NCBI GenBank assembly: GCA_003952965.2
Contig: CM025852.1
Span: 19,417,279-19,481,278, forward strand
Origin: Morella rubra
Lineage: Eukaryota; Streptophyta; Magnoliopsida; Fagales; Myricaceae
Direction: 5' to 3'
DNA length: 64,000 nucleotides
Position numbers and translations under genes: made by a program. Under the pieces are notes generated by a model, which saw only the letters and a list, made by a program, of their open reading frames with translations, was not told the origin of the DNA and made no database searches. Positions 36,808 to 48,958 of the stretch are shown here, piece after piece. Positions within the stretch are counted from its first letter, which is position 1. Each line of letters opens with the position of its first letter.

Positions 36808-38018
36808 GTTGATTAGGCACAGTGTAATTCTACTTTTATTGTAGCCTTTAAATTGTGAACGAGCTTAATCACGTGTCTTTTGAGATTGCCTCTTCACAAT
36901 TCAGTCACTGGTTTCTCTCGTAGCTAACTGTTATGTTTTCTTTCGCCTTAACCCCTTTACACACGATATGTGAACATAAATTCTGACTCGTGGTTTCTGT
37001 GAATGCCAAGACTAACAAACTAAAGGAGAAGAATGAGTATCATTTATTGTTGGAAAATGTCTTGTGTCTTTAAGTTTCCTCGGCCACGAAGCAAAGCATT
37101 ATACCATGATGTTGGAGTTGCAAAGAGATCGAATCCTTTTGGCGAACAGTTTCAAACCTGTTAGTGCGTTGCTACTGTTGTGTCATTACCTTATTTCTTC
37201 GAGCCCCTTTTCAACAAAAAAAAAAAAGACTAGTGCAGAGCGAACCATCAACGAGTTAGCCCAAAGCTTTAATCACTTAAACTCGAAATTTCATATGATA
37301 TGAGAATCACGGAGATAAAATGAGTTTGTAGAAATTCAAACCTTTGTCGGACATCATTTTTAGGTCTTAATCAAAAATCAGCATCACTAAGTCACTACGC
37401 CTAGATGGTACTTCTTCAAGCCCTTTATTATTTGACTGATGTAACATATTTTATGTAACTTGACTATAGATGACACTAGTTGATATATGAACTTAGCTTA
37501 TTTGTCCTTATTTTGCGGATAAAAATTTAACAGAAATATTTTTCTTATAAATATTACAAACTCAATGACGTTATGAATCTATGATCAGTTGGAAAATCAA
37601 GGACCGATTTTTTAAAATCATGACTATTTTTTAAAAGGATCAAAACCCAGAGGTGAAGGGTGCTTAACCCTTTTTCTTTAAAAGTGACTTGCCGAAAAAA
37701 GAACAAGGATTGCAAAATCCGAGGTGACGCAGCTTCTTGTAACAGCCGCCACGTGCGCACGTTAGCATAAAGCGGAACGTCCTCCATTACGCAAAATTAA
37801 CGAACCGCCGCCATCCCTGCGGACCAAAATACAGACACGTCTTCGCTCTTAACTCACTCCTCCTCGATTCTTCTCTTCAAACTTCTCCTCCTTTTAATTG
37901 GTTCCTTCTTCATTCAAACCCTCACGACCACTTCCTGTCTCGTCTTTCTTTCTGTTAGACTAAATAGCTGCATAACGACTTTCTGATCCCAACAAGGTTG
38001 AAATAAAATACTAAGAAA
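36808..38018. other. SHH2 3' UTR and RTN4IP1 promoter/leader
   Basis: The first half is 3' UTR and AT-rich spacer. A CACGTG core (37750-37755, within CCACGTGCGC) lies about 265 bp before the next start codon in GC-richer promoter sequence. No additional gene. Confidence 0.5.
37750..37755. promoter_or_regulatory. G-box (CACGTG) upstream of the RTN4IP1-like gene
   Basis: Palindromic CACGTG in GCCACGTGCGCACG, about 265 bp before the start codon at 38019. It is a candidate bZIP/bHLH site from sequence only. Confidence 0.4.
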
Positions 38019-41000
38019 ATGCGAATTCTGCGGTTTCGCAGCTTCAGGATGAACAGGAACTTTATTAGCTCAAATTCAGCGGTTTTGGGGCTGAGAGGTA
38101 TCGTCACGAGCTGCAGAGCCGTGGTGCTGCAGCGCTTCGGTGGGCCGGAGGTGCTGGAGCTCCGGCCCAATGTGGAAGTCCCCGATCTCAAGTCCAATGA
38201 GGTCCTCGTCCGTGCTCGTGCTGTCTCCATTAACCCCCTCGATACCAGAGTGAGCCCTCTCATGGTCATTTTCATTTGTTTTTCTAAATTTATGTTGAGG
38301 GATTCGTTTTGTGTTTTAATTTATGTTTGGTTACTGAGATAATGTTGGAAAGTAGAAGGTGGGGAAAATGATGGAATGAATTAGCTTTGGAGACATGTTT
38401 GCTGCTGGGATTTTTCATATAGTTTCTATTGAATTGATCCTACTAGCCACTGTGTGCGGTTCCGTGTATGTAGATGTTTGACTACTCACGGCTTCCAATT
38501 GTTACGCAATCACTCTGGTTGAACTATTAGCAAACCACTTGGCCCTGCCCATTTCGCTGCATACTGGACAAAGTATCATATCATTTTGCCGCATCCTGTT
38601 TTATTTTTATTTTTTGTTTTATTGTGACTCCTCTGCGTGCTCAAATATAGATAACTCTGTGCAGTGCATATACATACAATCCAATTTCTGCCCTGCTCTG
38701 TGCCCCCTTCCGTTTTCGTCTACTACGAGCATAGACACTTCTATAATGATTTGAAATTCGTATACATCAAATGTTTTACATTCTAATGTTTTCAGATGCG
38801 GTTAGGCTATGGCCGTTCCATATTTGAACCACATCTACCTCTCATATTGGGCCGCGATATTAGTGGTGAAGTTGCAGCAGTGGGAGCTTCAGTTCGGTCA
38901 CTGAGTGTTGGGCAAGAAGTTTTTGGTGCATTGCATCCAACTGCCATTAGGGGTACTTATGCTGACTATGCAATTCTTTCTGAAGATGAGCTTGCTCCCA
39001 AACCTGTAGCAGTTACACATGTGGTAAATATTGAAGTGCTTTGTGTTTTTAGCTGAAAGAACCATTGAAATTACTCTTTTGTCTCAGGGGCATGGACATT
39101 TTATTAGCAACTAGAAAATCTGTTGTAAGAAATTTTGACCATAGAAAATGATGTCTAGGCTCCACTAGCTGTTGACTTGCACAATTTGTGATAGGGAAAA
39201 AATAAATCAAAGATACCAACAAAAGTGTTTCTGGATCGTACAGAAAGGCCTAGAGAAAGAAGAAAAAGAAAATTGTTGTCTTCAGATTATTTGGGTGCTT
39301 AACAATATAATTTTTTTTTCTAAGCTGCTGAACAATATTTCTCATTCTGAAGATAACTTCTTCAGAATGGGTTGTTGCAAAAACTGCACTTCCCGTGTCC
39401 ATACCTCATTTTACCATTTCATTCTGTACTTTCATTAGGTCTCAGCAAATACCTGATCCTGAAGCTTACAATACCTGCTGCTCTAGCTAATTCTCCACAT
39501 TTCCAAATGTGATTTTCATATTTTCTATGACCATCTTTAAAGGCATATTGGTTTGAGTGTTTTGTTGACAAGGGATATCGGATTTCAGAATCAACTGAAT
39601 TATGATTTAGTGCTTTTCTTTTTCCTTATTCTTTATGTTTGGGTACTTCTCTTGCTTTTCACGAGTATATGCATTCTATATGTTATCTCTAACCCAAGTC
39701 AGTAACCTATATGACACAATAGTCATCTTTAAATAGTTCAGAACTATGGAACATCCTGTTTTTATACTGAGGTGGGTTGGCACCCGTGGGCAAATCTGCC
39801 TAATGATTACGATTGGCAAACTGACCCCACTAACTTCTGTCTTTCTTCCTCCCCCCCCCCCCACACACAACCCACCACCACACACACACACAGAATAAAA
39901 AAACCCACACACACACTCTAAGACACATGATCCTAAAGAGGTTTCTTCATTTTCCAGAGCTGGTCTTTGCTCAAAACACACTTTCCTTGTTAGATCCCAT
40001 TGCTCTCCATCGGTAACAACATGTCATCAACCCACCTCTCGTACTTGGCCTACCTTCTATTTTCTCTTGGCCATGATGATTCAGGCGTCTAAATTGCATA
40101 TCTCTGTGGTCTTCAGCACCAGCTTGCTGGACTTGGAGGTGGCAACATCGTTGATGCAACAGTCGACCTGGGAGATGGCCTATATCTGAAAGTTCAACCA
40201 ATATGTTGGTAGATCCTTTGATGTATTGATTTTGGTACTTTTGTTTGAAAGTTTGCCAGCTGAACAAAGCAGATTGAACCCCTTGGTTTAGCTTGGTTTG
40301 GTTTCATTGGATGGCTGGTCTAGGGTTAGCAATTGAATTCTGTCTACTGACCTGTTTGTCTGGCCATCCAAATCTGGCCAACACCGACTCAAGGGCATCA
40401 AATGCTCATCCCTAATTTTGGGTGGGACACTATTGTGGGAGGTGGAATCAAACTAGTGACAACATATACTATAGTGGTCGCATGTGACCTAACAACAGCT
40501 CCCAATATGATTGATGGCATGTTTGAGAAATATGTAAATTTTGTAGTTCCTTGTGGCTACAGAGTTTGATTTCTATATAATTTTCGTGCTCCTAGGAGGC
40601 AAGTGCCATTCCTTTTGCTGCATTGACGGCATGGCGTGCTTTGAAAAGTACTGCCAGGATAACAGAGGGGTATGATTTTCTCATTTCCTTCCTTTTTTTT
40701 TTTTTTACTTCAAAGGAGATGTTACTATGTATTTCTTAGCCTACTTCATTTTATCAGGTTGGACAAGCAGTGAGGTCCTTTGTGTATTTGATTTGTTTAA
40801 CTTACCTTTTGTTTTCATAGCATTCAATGCACGAAGCTAATGACAAGAAGTTGACTTCGAACTAAGAACTAAAACCTAGACTTCCAACTGGATCAAGGAC
40901 TCCAACTTAGTAGCACCTAAGTAACCAGCAAACTGTCTGCATCACGGTGTCTCTACAAAAGCAGATTATTTTGGCTGTTGTCAGAATATAGTTCTGAGTT

Positions 41001-42904
41001 GATTGTTCCGTTATAGACATGCTTATTTTACGGTATTGATAAAGAATGGTGTCTTTTTCCATTAAAAAGGATGTAAAATATTATATGTTCATTACAAGTA
41101 TTACCTCTATTCTGTGCAAGAGTAATTGTGCCTAGGTTATGCTGATACGATTGTAATAATGATAAGAATTTAGTAACTGAAATGCATTTCTATTAGGATA
41201 GCAACCATACTTGTCTAGTTTATGCTTTTACATCAACTTTGTAGTAGAGTACGAGCATATGAATTTCATAATTAAAAAATTACCATATGTGCTTTATTGT
41301 GCGTTTTGTCACACATGACATTGATATATATATATATATATATGCAAACCTTTATGCTTACATCTGTGATCTCATCTTCATAGACAAAGACTCTTAGTAG
41401 TGGGTGGCGGAGGAGCTGTAGGTTTTACTGCAATTCAGCTTGCAGTAGCTGCAGGGTGCCATGTTACAACTACTTGTGGAAGTCAAAGTGTTGGCCGAAT
41501 GTTGGCAGCAGGTGCTGAACAGGCTGTTGACTACACTGCTGAGGTCATTATAGTCTCTTCATCCATATATGAGCTGTTTGTACGTTAGAGTGCTTAGGTA
41601 AATGGTGGATTTGATTTGAACATGGGGACCAAGACTGAATTTATTTTTCCTTGAATCTCAAGGACATTGAATTGGCAATCAAAGGGAAATTTGATGCTGT
41701 TTTGGATACTATTGGCGGACCAGAGACAGAAAGAATAAGCATCAATTTTCTGAAGAGAGCTGGACACTATATGACACTTCAGGTAGGAGGTAGTCGCTTG
41801 TTTTCTCTCCAGCAACTTTTATACTCTTCTTTTCTATATTCTGCCATATAAACATGTAAGATTTTTAGCACCTTTCATTGTAGGGTGAGGCAGCATCATT
41901 AGCTGATAAGTATGGGCTAGCTGCTGGGCTTCCTTTAGCCACAGCTCTTTTACTGAAGAAACAAATCCAGTATCGTTATTCTCATGGAATAGGTAACAAG
42001 GCCCTATCTTATGTATATCATTTTTAGCTTGATATTTGTTTGTGTAAAATGTTATTTGAACAATTTGTAATTTTGATTTTTATTACTCTCTAATTCAAAA
42101 GAGCCTTTTCTTTGTTCAAGTTTTAACTAAAAAACTTTTGCTCTATTGACAAACCCAAATCCCAAAATAACATGGAAGATTGTGGTGAGACATGGAATAT
42201 GTTTTCTGTTGCACTCTTGCTCTTGGGTTCATACTTTATTCAGCCTAATTGAATGATCAGAAAACATGCATTTCTAATCTAATCTGATAAAAAATAAACA
42301 TAGAAATATAGTTAAACCTTCCAAAAAGACCTCCAGGGAGTTGAGAACTTCCTCAACAAATTCGTTAGTATTAATAACCTTATCTTCACTCGTTGGGCGA
42401 CGAATCTTTAGGAATATTTTTGTTGTTGATCACTTTTTTGGGTATTAGAAGTTATATATTGATTGAGTTATTGGATTTTATCAGAAGAAGACCTGCTGAA
42501 GATAACTTACCTGTTAAAAAGAAAATTAATTAACTGGCAAAATGGCTGGAATGCTGATGTCATCCTTGATTAAATACATGTAGTTCTAGAATGAAATTTT
42601 GACATATTCTAATATCTTCTTTCATGGGATCCGATGTTAATCACATCATTGACAATTTCTAGTTTCTATTGACCTCTGCTTACCATGCGAACAGCCTCTT
42701 CACTGGATAAACCCATGTTTTTGAAACGGTTAGCTACAGTCTGATTTATATAATATTAATCAGTTGGGAACATTTGGGAAGACCGACTGCTACTCTGCAT
42801 TTGAAACTGTGACTTTGAGCAACTGTAGATGCCTAGGAGTCAACTATGACCAGTCTCTTTCAAAAAGGAATATATACAAAATACTCGCGCCCCCCCCCCC
42901 CCCT

Positions 42905-42947
<43 letters not shown>

Positions 42948-43666
42948 ACACACACATGGGTTATTGACTTACTGCATCATTGAGTTTTACACGAGCTCTG
43001 ACTGAGAGCCTATATTTCTATGTTTTGACTTGAATAACTAGTTTCAGGTGGTAGTTCCATTTAAATTTTCTTGTTCTTTATTTCTTGACCTCCATTGCAT
43101 GTTTGTTCAATTTCCCTCAGCATTTTGGTTTTTTTCCGCCTGGATGTATACCTTGTACTATTAGAGGCTGTGACTGGTCTTACGATCAACCATTATGTTA
43201 TTTTTCTTTGATAGTGAATCATGGGATCCCGCTAGTCCTTTGGTACGGCCTAGATTTGCTTGGATCTATGGTGTCTTCTTTATTGTATCTTGTACTGTGG
43301 ATTCACTTGCAATGAAACCATTTACTTAGAAAAAAAAAAAAGAATCATGGATCAGAAAGAAAAAATGCTACGAGTGGGACATACTTTTTTTTTTTTTTTT
43401 ATCTGGTTATTATTCTGTATCTCAACACATGCAGTCACCTTAAGGTCATTAAGCAGTTCCTGAATTTTTTTTTTGACGGTGCAGAATATTGGTGGACATA
43501 TATGAGGGCTGACTCAGAAGGTTTACATGAGATTCGCAAGCTCTCTGAAGCTGGGAAGCTGAAAGTGCCGGTGGAAAAAACATTTCCCATCACACAGGTG
43601 AGAGAGGCTCATGAGGCCAAAGACAGGAGGCACGTTCCGGGAAAAGTAGTGCTGGAAATTGACTGA
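38019..43666 (+). CDS. RTN4IP1-like NAD(P)H oxidoreductase, probably mitochondrial
   Basis: Seven exons: 38019-38249, 38796-39023, 40596-40669, 41384-41543, 41663-41782, 41884-41992, 43485-43666; 367 residues. It is a medium-chain dehydrogenase/reductase of the quinone-oxidoreductase type. Residues 1-31 are Arg/Ser-rich without acidic residues, a likely mitochondrial presequence. A GroES-like fold follows (RAVVLQRFGGPEVLEL, SINPLDTRMRLGYGRS, LGRDISGEVAAVG), and the Rossmann nucleotide site is LLVVGGGGAVGFTAIQLA (G185-G191). No catalytic zinc ligands are evident, as in this zinc-less subgroup. Human RTN4IP1 supports coenzyme Q synthesis and respiratory chain function; the plant role is inferred. 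The donor after exon 4 (GAG|GTCATT) is weak but restores the expected AEDIELAIKGKFDAVLDTIGG. A second in-frame ATG at 38049 would shorten the presequence by 10 residues. Confidence 0.92.
39848..39917. repeat. Poly-C / CA simple repeat in RTN4IP1 intron 2
   Basis: A C run is followed by cacacacaaccc and (ca)n. Simple-sequence DNA; the C run length may be unreliable in assemblies. Confidence 0.85.
41322..41344. repeat. (TA)n microsatellite in RTN4IP1 intron 3
   Basis: About 22 bases of alternating TA, 40 bp before the exon 4 acceptor. Confidence 0.85.
42888..42957. repeat. Compound C(n)-(CT)n-(CA)n microsatellite in RTN4IP1 intron 6
   Basis: A run of about 14 C's passes into a long CT repeat and then a short CA repeat. 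Likely polymorphic. Confidence 0.9.
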
Positions 43667-46600
43667 AGAATATTCCATGACTTGTTACTTATGTTGTGCA
43701 TGACTGGAACATTCATCTATAAAATTCCGCTCCCTTGAACTTCCATTTTTGTCGCTTGATACTGCATTATAGGCGCTTCCTCTACAATAAGTTCAAGGAT
43801 TTTGTATAGGAGCTGAAAGTTTTGACGGCAGAAACTTAGAGTATCCGATTGGCAATCTGTAAATTTTTGTAGGGGGAGCTCTATTCTGCAAAATATTTGT
43901 TATTGTTGTACCTCGTAATAATCTCAATTGGAGGATGTTAACTGGAAACAACCAGTTTTAAGTATCCATGTCTGAGTTTGTACCTTTTATTCAATTGATT
44001 CCATAGCCGTGTGACCAAAGAACTCCCAAATTAACCCAGTTATATACATATAAGCAAGTTTGTATCTAACTACCATTTTGACCTAACGGAAGTTTCAGAA
44101 ACTTCAAGAAATAAGTGCTCCTACTTCCTCCAAGCGTCGATTTGGAAGAGACAACAGGGAAGGAACAAGAAGGCATTACCGGTAGAGGGGGACCTACAAC
44201 TGCATCAGGTTGTTGTGCGTACAATCTCACGCGTACGTGTGTGTTAGACGCGAGGGGTAGTACCCCTTGGTGGTTAAGATTTAAAAAAATAAAATAAAAA
44301 TTACTTACAGAAATACTGAAAAATATTTGTTTTTCAAAATATATAGGTGGTCGAACCAACATCCCAACTCATGGCTTAGAACGTGATTTTGTATTGATTT
44401 GTTTAGAATAAAATCACATTTCATATCTGATTTGATAATATATATATATTATACGTCTTTTATAACGAGACTATTTTCCACAAAAATCGGGTAATTGTTG
44501 CGCTGTAGATCTTCGGGTGATTCAAAGAATTAATAGTACCTGAGAAATTTCAAACTTGAGATCTTGAAAGGAGCAACTCCAAATCTCAAAACCTAGACGA
44601 AATGAGTTTTTAATATGAGAGACGAAGATCAAAAAATTCATTCAAGTATGTTCCATGCAGCTTAATCCATATTCTGAATTATACTAACGAGAACCTCCTT
44701 TTGGACTAAAAGAGATAGGATAGAATTATGTATATATATAAAAAAAATATGGTGGAATTATGACATGTTAAATATTGTTATTGATATGAGGTGATAATAC
44801 TAACCAAATTATTAACAAAATTCAACGATCATTAACTATACTAATGCAATCACTACATCAATTGCCCCTTACACAACGAGTAAAAATCATTATATCTATG
44901 TTTGGTTATTTGTTTCAAAATCAATTTATCATCTAAACGTATTTTTTTTTCTAAAATCCTTTCTAATCATAAATAAAAATTTTCTTGATAAACAATATAT
45001 CATACGATATATTTTTTGTATCTATCTTTCTTCAAATTGTGCAATGAAATTTAAACATAAAATTATAGAGGATCATCATTATCTCTCTCAAATATACTCT
45101 TGTAACTTTCACATTCTTCCCAAAAATATATTTAAAAAATACATCTAATTTTTTTTTCTTAAGCATTACTAAATATGTTTTCAAAACACACTACTAAAAC
45201 ATTAATCTATTACGCTAAAAAAACATAGATGATAGATCTATTACGAGCACTCTCAAAACCAATCATAAAGTCTGTCAATAATCAAGTTATGCATCTGTTC
45301 ATCATCTGTACCATAAACTCTCAATGGGAAGAATCAAAACCTTGGGCATATTTGCATTTAAAATTTTTTTAAAAATTTTTTGATGTTGTAAAAATTGAGG
45401 TAAATTAGAGTTCTTATTGGGTATTGTGAAGAATTAGTGAAATTTTTGTAGCATATTTGAGAGATGTTAAAAATTTTAGAGTTTTATAAGAGTTAGTAAA
45501 AAAGTGAAGAGAGATATAATTTGAGTAAACTTTTTATATTTATTATGGTAGAAAGAGATGAGTTAATAGAGAGAGATACTTCTGAGGTTTATTATTATTA
45601 GGGGTAAAATCATAGTTAGTCCCATAAGTATGAGCAAAAATCAAATTGATACCCTTAATTATCAATTCGGCGATTTGAGACCCATAACTTTTGAAATTAG
45701 GGGTACCTATGTGAAAAGGTGCGCTCATTTCAGCCTGTTGGAGAGGATGTTCTCTTCCGAACTTCTGTTGCAGCCTCTAGATGTTGTAGTTGCTTTGCCG
45801 GTGCAGAATCACATTCCAAAGGTGGACTGAGGCCAGTGCAATTCAATCCGCTAGTTTAATAAGTGACTTGGGTTGTAATTGCTTTACAGATCAGTTTGGA
45901 TTCTAGTTGCTTTACCGGTGCTGTGTACTATCAAACAATGATGCTATGTCTATTTAGTATGTTCGAAGTCCACCTCAACAGATTAGCACATTTGCTTAAT
46001 TGTGCACCGAGTTATGGTGTTTTTATTATGTAACATGTTTCCAAACGCATTATGGTATTCCCTCCACATATTTGAATGTTTTGCTGCCACTTCCCACTAT
46101 TTTTTGGAACCTTCAAATCAGATTGTAAGGTTGTCAGTCCACGTTTTAAAACTTGGGTTGCTTTCCATTGGAGTATCTGAATTAAACAGTTTATTTTGGT
46201 CCAGTCAACATTGCTACTATCTCTCTTATTTGACATATAATTAGTGTACGAAATAATTTACCATATATTAGAAGCCATGTTTCATGTTGTATTTGATTAC
46301 CTTCCATTTTCCTTGGTCATCAAAAAGTCCAATAATGCATTAGAATCCTCAATTATATAAACACTTACTTTTTTTCTGCACAGTTTTTTTTGTTTTTTTT
46401 TTGTTTTTTTTTTTCTGTTTTTTCTATTCTTTCCTCCTTAGCTTGTTTAATTGGGTAAATCCAGTTCATTTTGTATTCCTAGTTATATATTTGTGCCTGT
46501 CGAATATATTACTCGTGAATAATATAGTCAAGATGTATTGATCAACTTGGCTCGTGATCAATCTTAGATTCTTATACATTTCTTGAGGGGCATTGGGCTA

Positions 46601-48574
46601 TTAAGTAGTCGAAGAACTTTACCTGCCTGCTTCCAAATAAAAGGTTCAGTAAACTCATATAGATGTCAGCAAATCGTAAAGACTTCCGAATGAAAAATGT
46701 TCCAAGGGTAATACATGTGTCCATCTGGGTAGGCTACATATATACATCAAGCATATAGATACATATTGCAATAGATTATATCTACCTGTGCACAAAGTTA
46801 GGATTAGGATGGATGCATATACCTATTGTCCAAAGCTGCCAAGTACGAATGATGAACCTAATATTAATATTAACTCGCATACTAATTTCGAATCAGACCA
46901 GACATTATATCACACTAAAATATCACTTTGCCTACGTATAATTGGAAACATTGGGATGAGAAAAAGTTGTACGGGCAACTCGGTGTCAGGTGGAACCATT
47001 TAGGCCATGGTCAAACGAGTCATCTTTGTAGCACAGGTTACAGGTAGGGCCTCTTTAATTATAAAGTAGCGTGAGATTGCATCTATATTCAGACTGATAG
47101 ATTCACAAATTTGGAAGCCCATATACAGGATCTAATTTTGGGCACGCTAAATGAGCCATTCTTTATCGCTTCATTGAAACATTTGTCTTATTGTCTAGTT
47201 TCCCGGGGGGACACATCAGTAGGAAGAGAGCTGGCCATGACTAACTCGTGGATTCCCACTACTGTCATTGATTGTTTGAAGACTAATTTGTGTGCCATCA
47301 AGTCCTTCCTGACAGATACAACGTTAGGCCTCTCTGAGTCCCCCAAGGAGCCAATTACGTCAACCCCATTGTAGCCATGTGATATATAGTGACAAAAATC
47401 TGTCGAAAATAGGGCTGTGTAAGATATAGGTGACTTTAGTTCAACCGCTTTATTCGCGTGTCAGACAAACACCTCACATCTTTTCATCTTTTATTTGTTC
47501 ACGAAAGAGTCTTCGATTGAAGGAAAACAGCGATGAAGAGTGAATATTTCCCTACAGTTGAGTAGACAACTGAAGAACAGTGTTTGTGTTTTATTGGACG
47601 TAAACGTGAGAAAATATGCTGAAAGCCCAGAGTGAGGGAATAAGACGGTGATTCCAAACTGAAAAACAAAGGAATTTGGGATTTGGAATCAGTTGCGAGA
47701 AAATAATGGAATATGGGATAAGAGTCCCTTCAAACTCACGCAACTAACGGTTAGTTTAGTCCTTAATTTAAATAAAAAATAAAACAATTAGTTCGTTTTT
47801 TATTTTATTTTAAAAAATATTAAATAACCTTACTCCATGGTCTGAAAAAGGGAAAATACATATTACATAATGAATATTAAATAACCTTACTCTTTTTATT
47901 TTTGGTTAATGTTATAACCAATTAACAATTACGTTAGCCATGTAAAAGAGAAAATACATATTGCAATCATGTAATTTTTAGTCTATTTCCACTCTTAACT
48001 GGTATAGTCTTGTGGACCTTAAGAAACAGACGTCCATATAATAATAATTGCTTTGTGAAGACTTTTGAAATTAGTCCACGAAGCGCCAAGGTAGTCCTTA
48101 GAATTTGGTAATATGACCATAAAAAAAAAATAAAAACAAATAAATAGTATTTTGTTTGAATGCCGTATTGTCCATAGTTTGACTGATTTTTTTTTTTTAA
48201 TTTTCTAACTATACTTGGAACCAAAATTTTGTTATATGGCATAACACTTATATGTACATAAATATATTTAGGTGACGCAACACACTAAAAGTTCAAATAA
48301 GCAATCATTCATACACCCACTAGTGCGCTCAACTAGCAATGGAAATTGCAAATAAGCCATCATTCACAACTCCCCCACTTTTCATACATGTGACATAAAA
48401 GCATAATGGTCTGACAAAAAAGTTTTTGAACCAGCATCCACGAAGAAGACAAAAAACAAAAAAGGCACAGACCCACGAAGAATATAAGGGCACTTCTATG
48501 CGTGCATTTGTTCAAAGTTTTCAATTGAGAGTAAGTGGATCAAAGTCCATTCCAGTGCATATCTCTATTTCATA
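43667..48574. other. Gene-poor AT-rich region
   Basis: RTN4IP1 3' UTR, then about 4.5 kb without a supportable gene. About 44110-44300 is locally GC-richer, with an A-rich tail (aaaaaaataaaataaaa), and could be an old retroposon; no identity is claimed. About 45345-45560 resembles the AT-rich MITE-like family. About 45600-45700 (atagttagtcccataagta, attgatacccttaatta) looks like one arm of a decayed inverted-repeat MITE. Open frames here have no family resemblance that I recognise. Confidence 0.45.
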
Positions 48575-48958
48575 ATGTCAAACACTTTCAATCGTTCAAA
48601 TTTTACCTCTCCAACCAAATCAGAGTCAGCAACATCTCTGCCGTTGCCGCCGCCAGCAGCAGCAGTAGAGATTATCATAACACCTAATAGTCCGGCTAAC
48701 TTTATATATTCCGTCAAATCAATGAATAATATAGTCCCGGTGCAGTCATCATCAATGTTACCTATAGGTGTACGAACAAGTTTTCATCCAATGCGACGAC
48801 TTGTCTTACGGGATGAACCTCTGGATGGATGTTCTCAAACAGGATCGTCTCGGACTGAGGCGAGTCAACCCGCTATTCCTACTATCCGGAAGATGAGAGA
48901 AGTAAAAAAGAAAAACAGTTGTACACAAACTCCAATTGTTGACTTGAGCGACGATTAG
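48575..48958 (+). CDS. Possible orphan small protein, single exon
   Basis: An open frame of 127 codons from ATG to TAG. I do not recognise the protein. It is Ser/Pro-rich (S, P and T over a third of the first half), has a PPPAAA stretch encoded by CCG/CAG-type repeats, a basic RKMREVKKKN segment near residue 105 and an acidic DLSDD end. No signal peptide, membrane span or known motif is visible. A TATA-like gaatataagg lies about 95 bp upstream, which would suit transcription of this frame. GC content and codon choice differ from the surrounding AT-rich DNA, which favours a real gene or gene fragment over chance, but there is no homology support. It could also be a fragment of a larger lost gene. 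Confidence 0.33.
   Translation: MSNTFNRSNFTSPTKSESATSLPLPPPAAAVEIIITPNSPANFIYSVKSMNNIVPVQSSSMLPIGVRTSFHPMRRLVLRDEPLDGCSQTGSSRTEASQPAIPTIRKMREVKKKNSCTQTPIVDLSDD

Noticed and set aside
3265-43666. A functional cluster of nuclear genes (REX4, RING E3, ELOF1, SHH2)
   Set aside because: Same orientation and nuclear roles are not enough; each has its own promoter and leader, and no shared regulatory signal was seen.
44066-44362. 98-codon minus-strand frame in a GC-richer patch
   Set aside because: Runs out of AT-rich DNA and I recognise no domain. Noted in the spacer entry only as a possible old retroposon.
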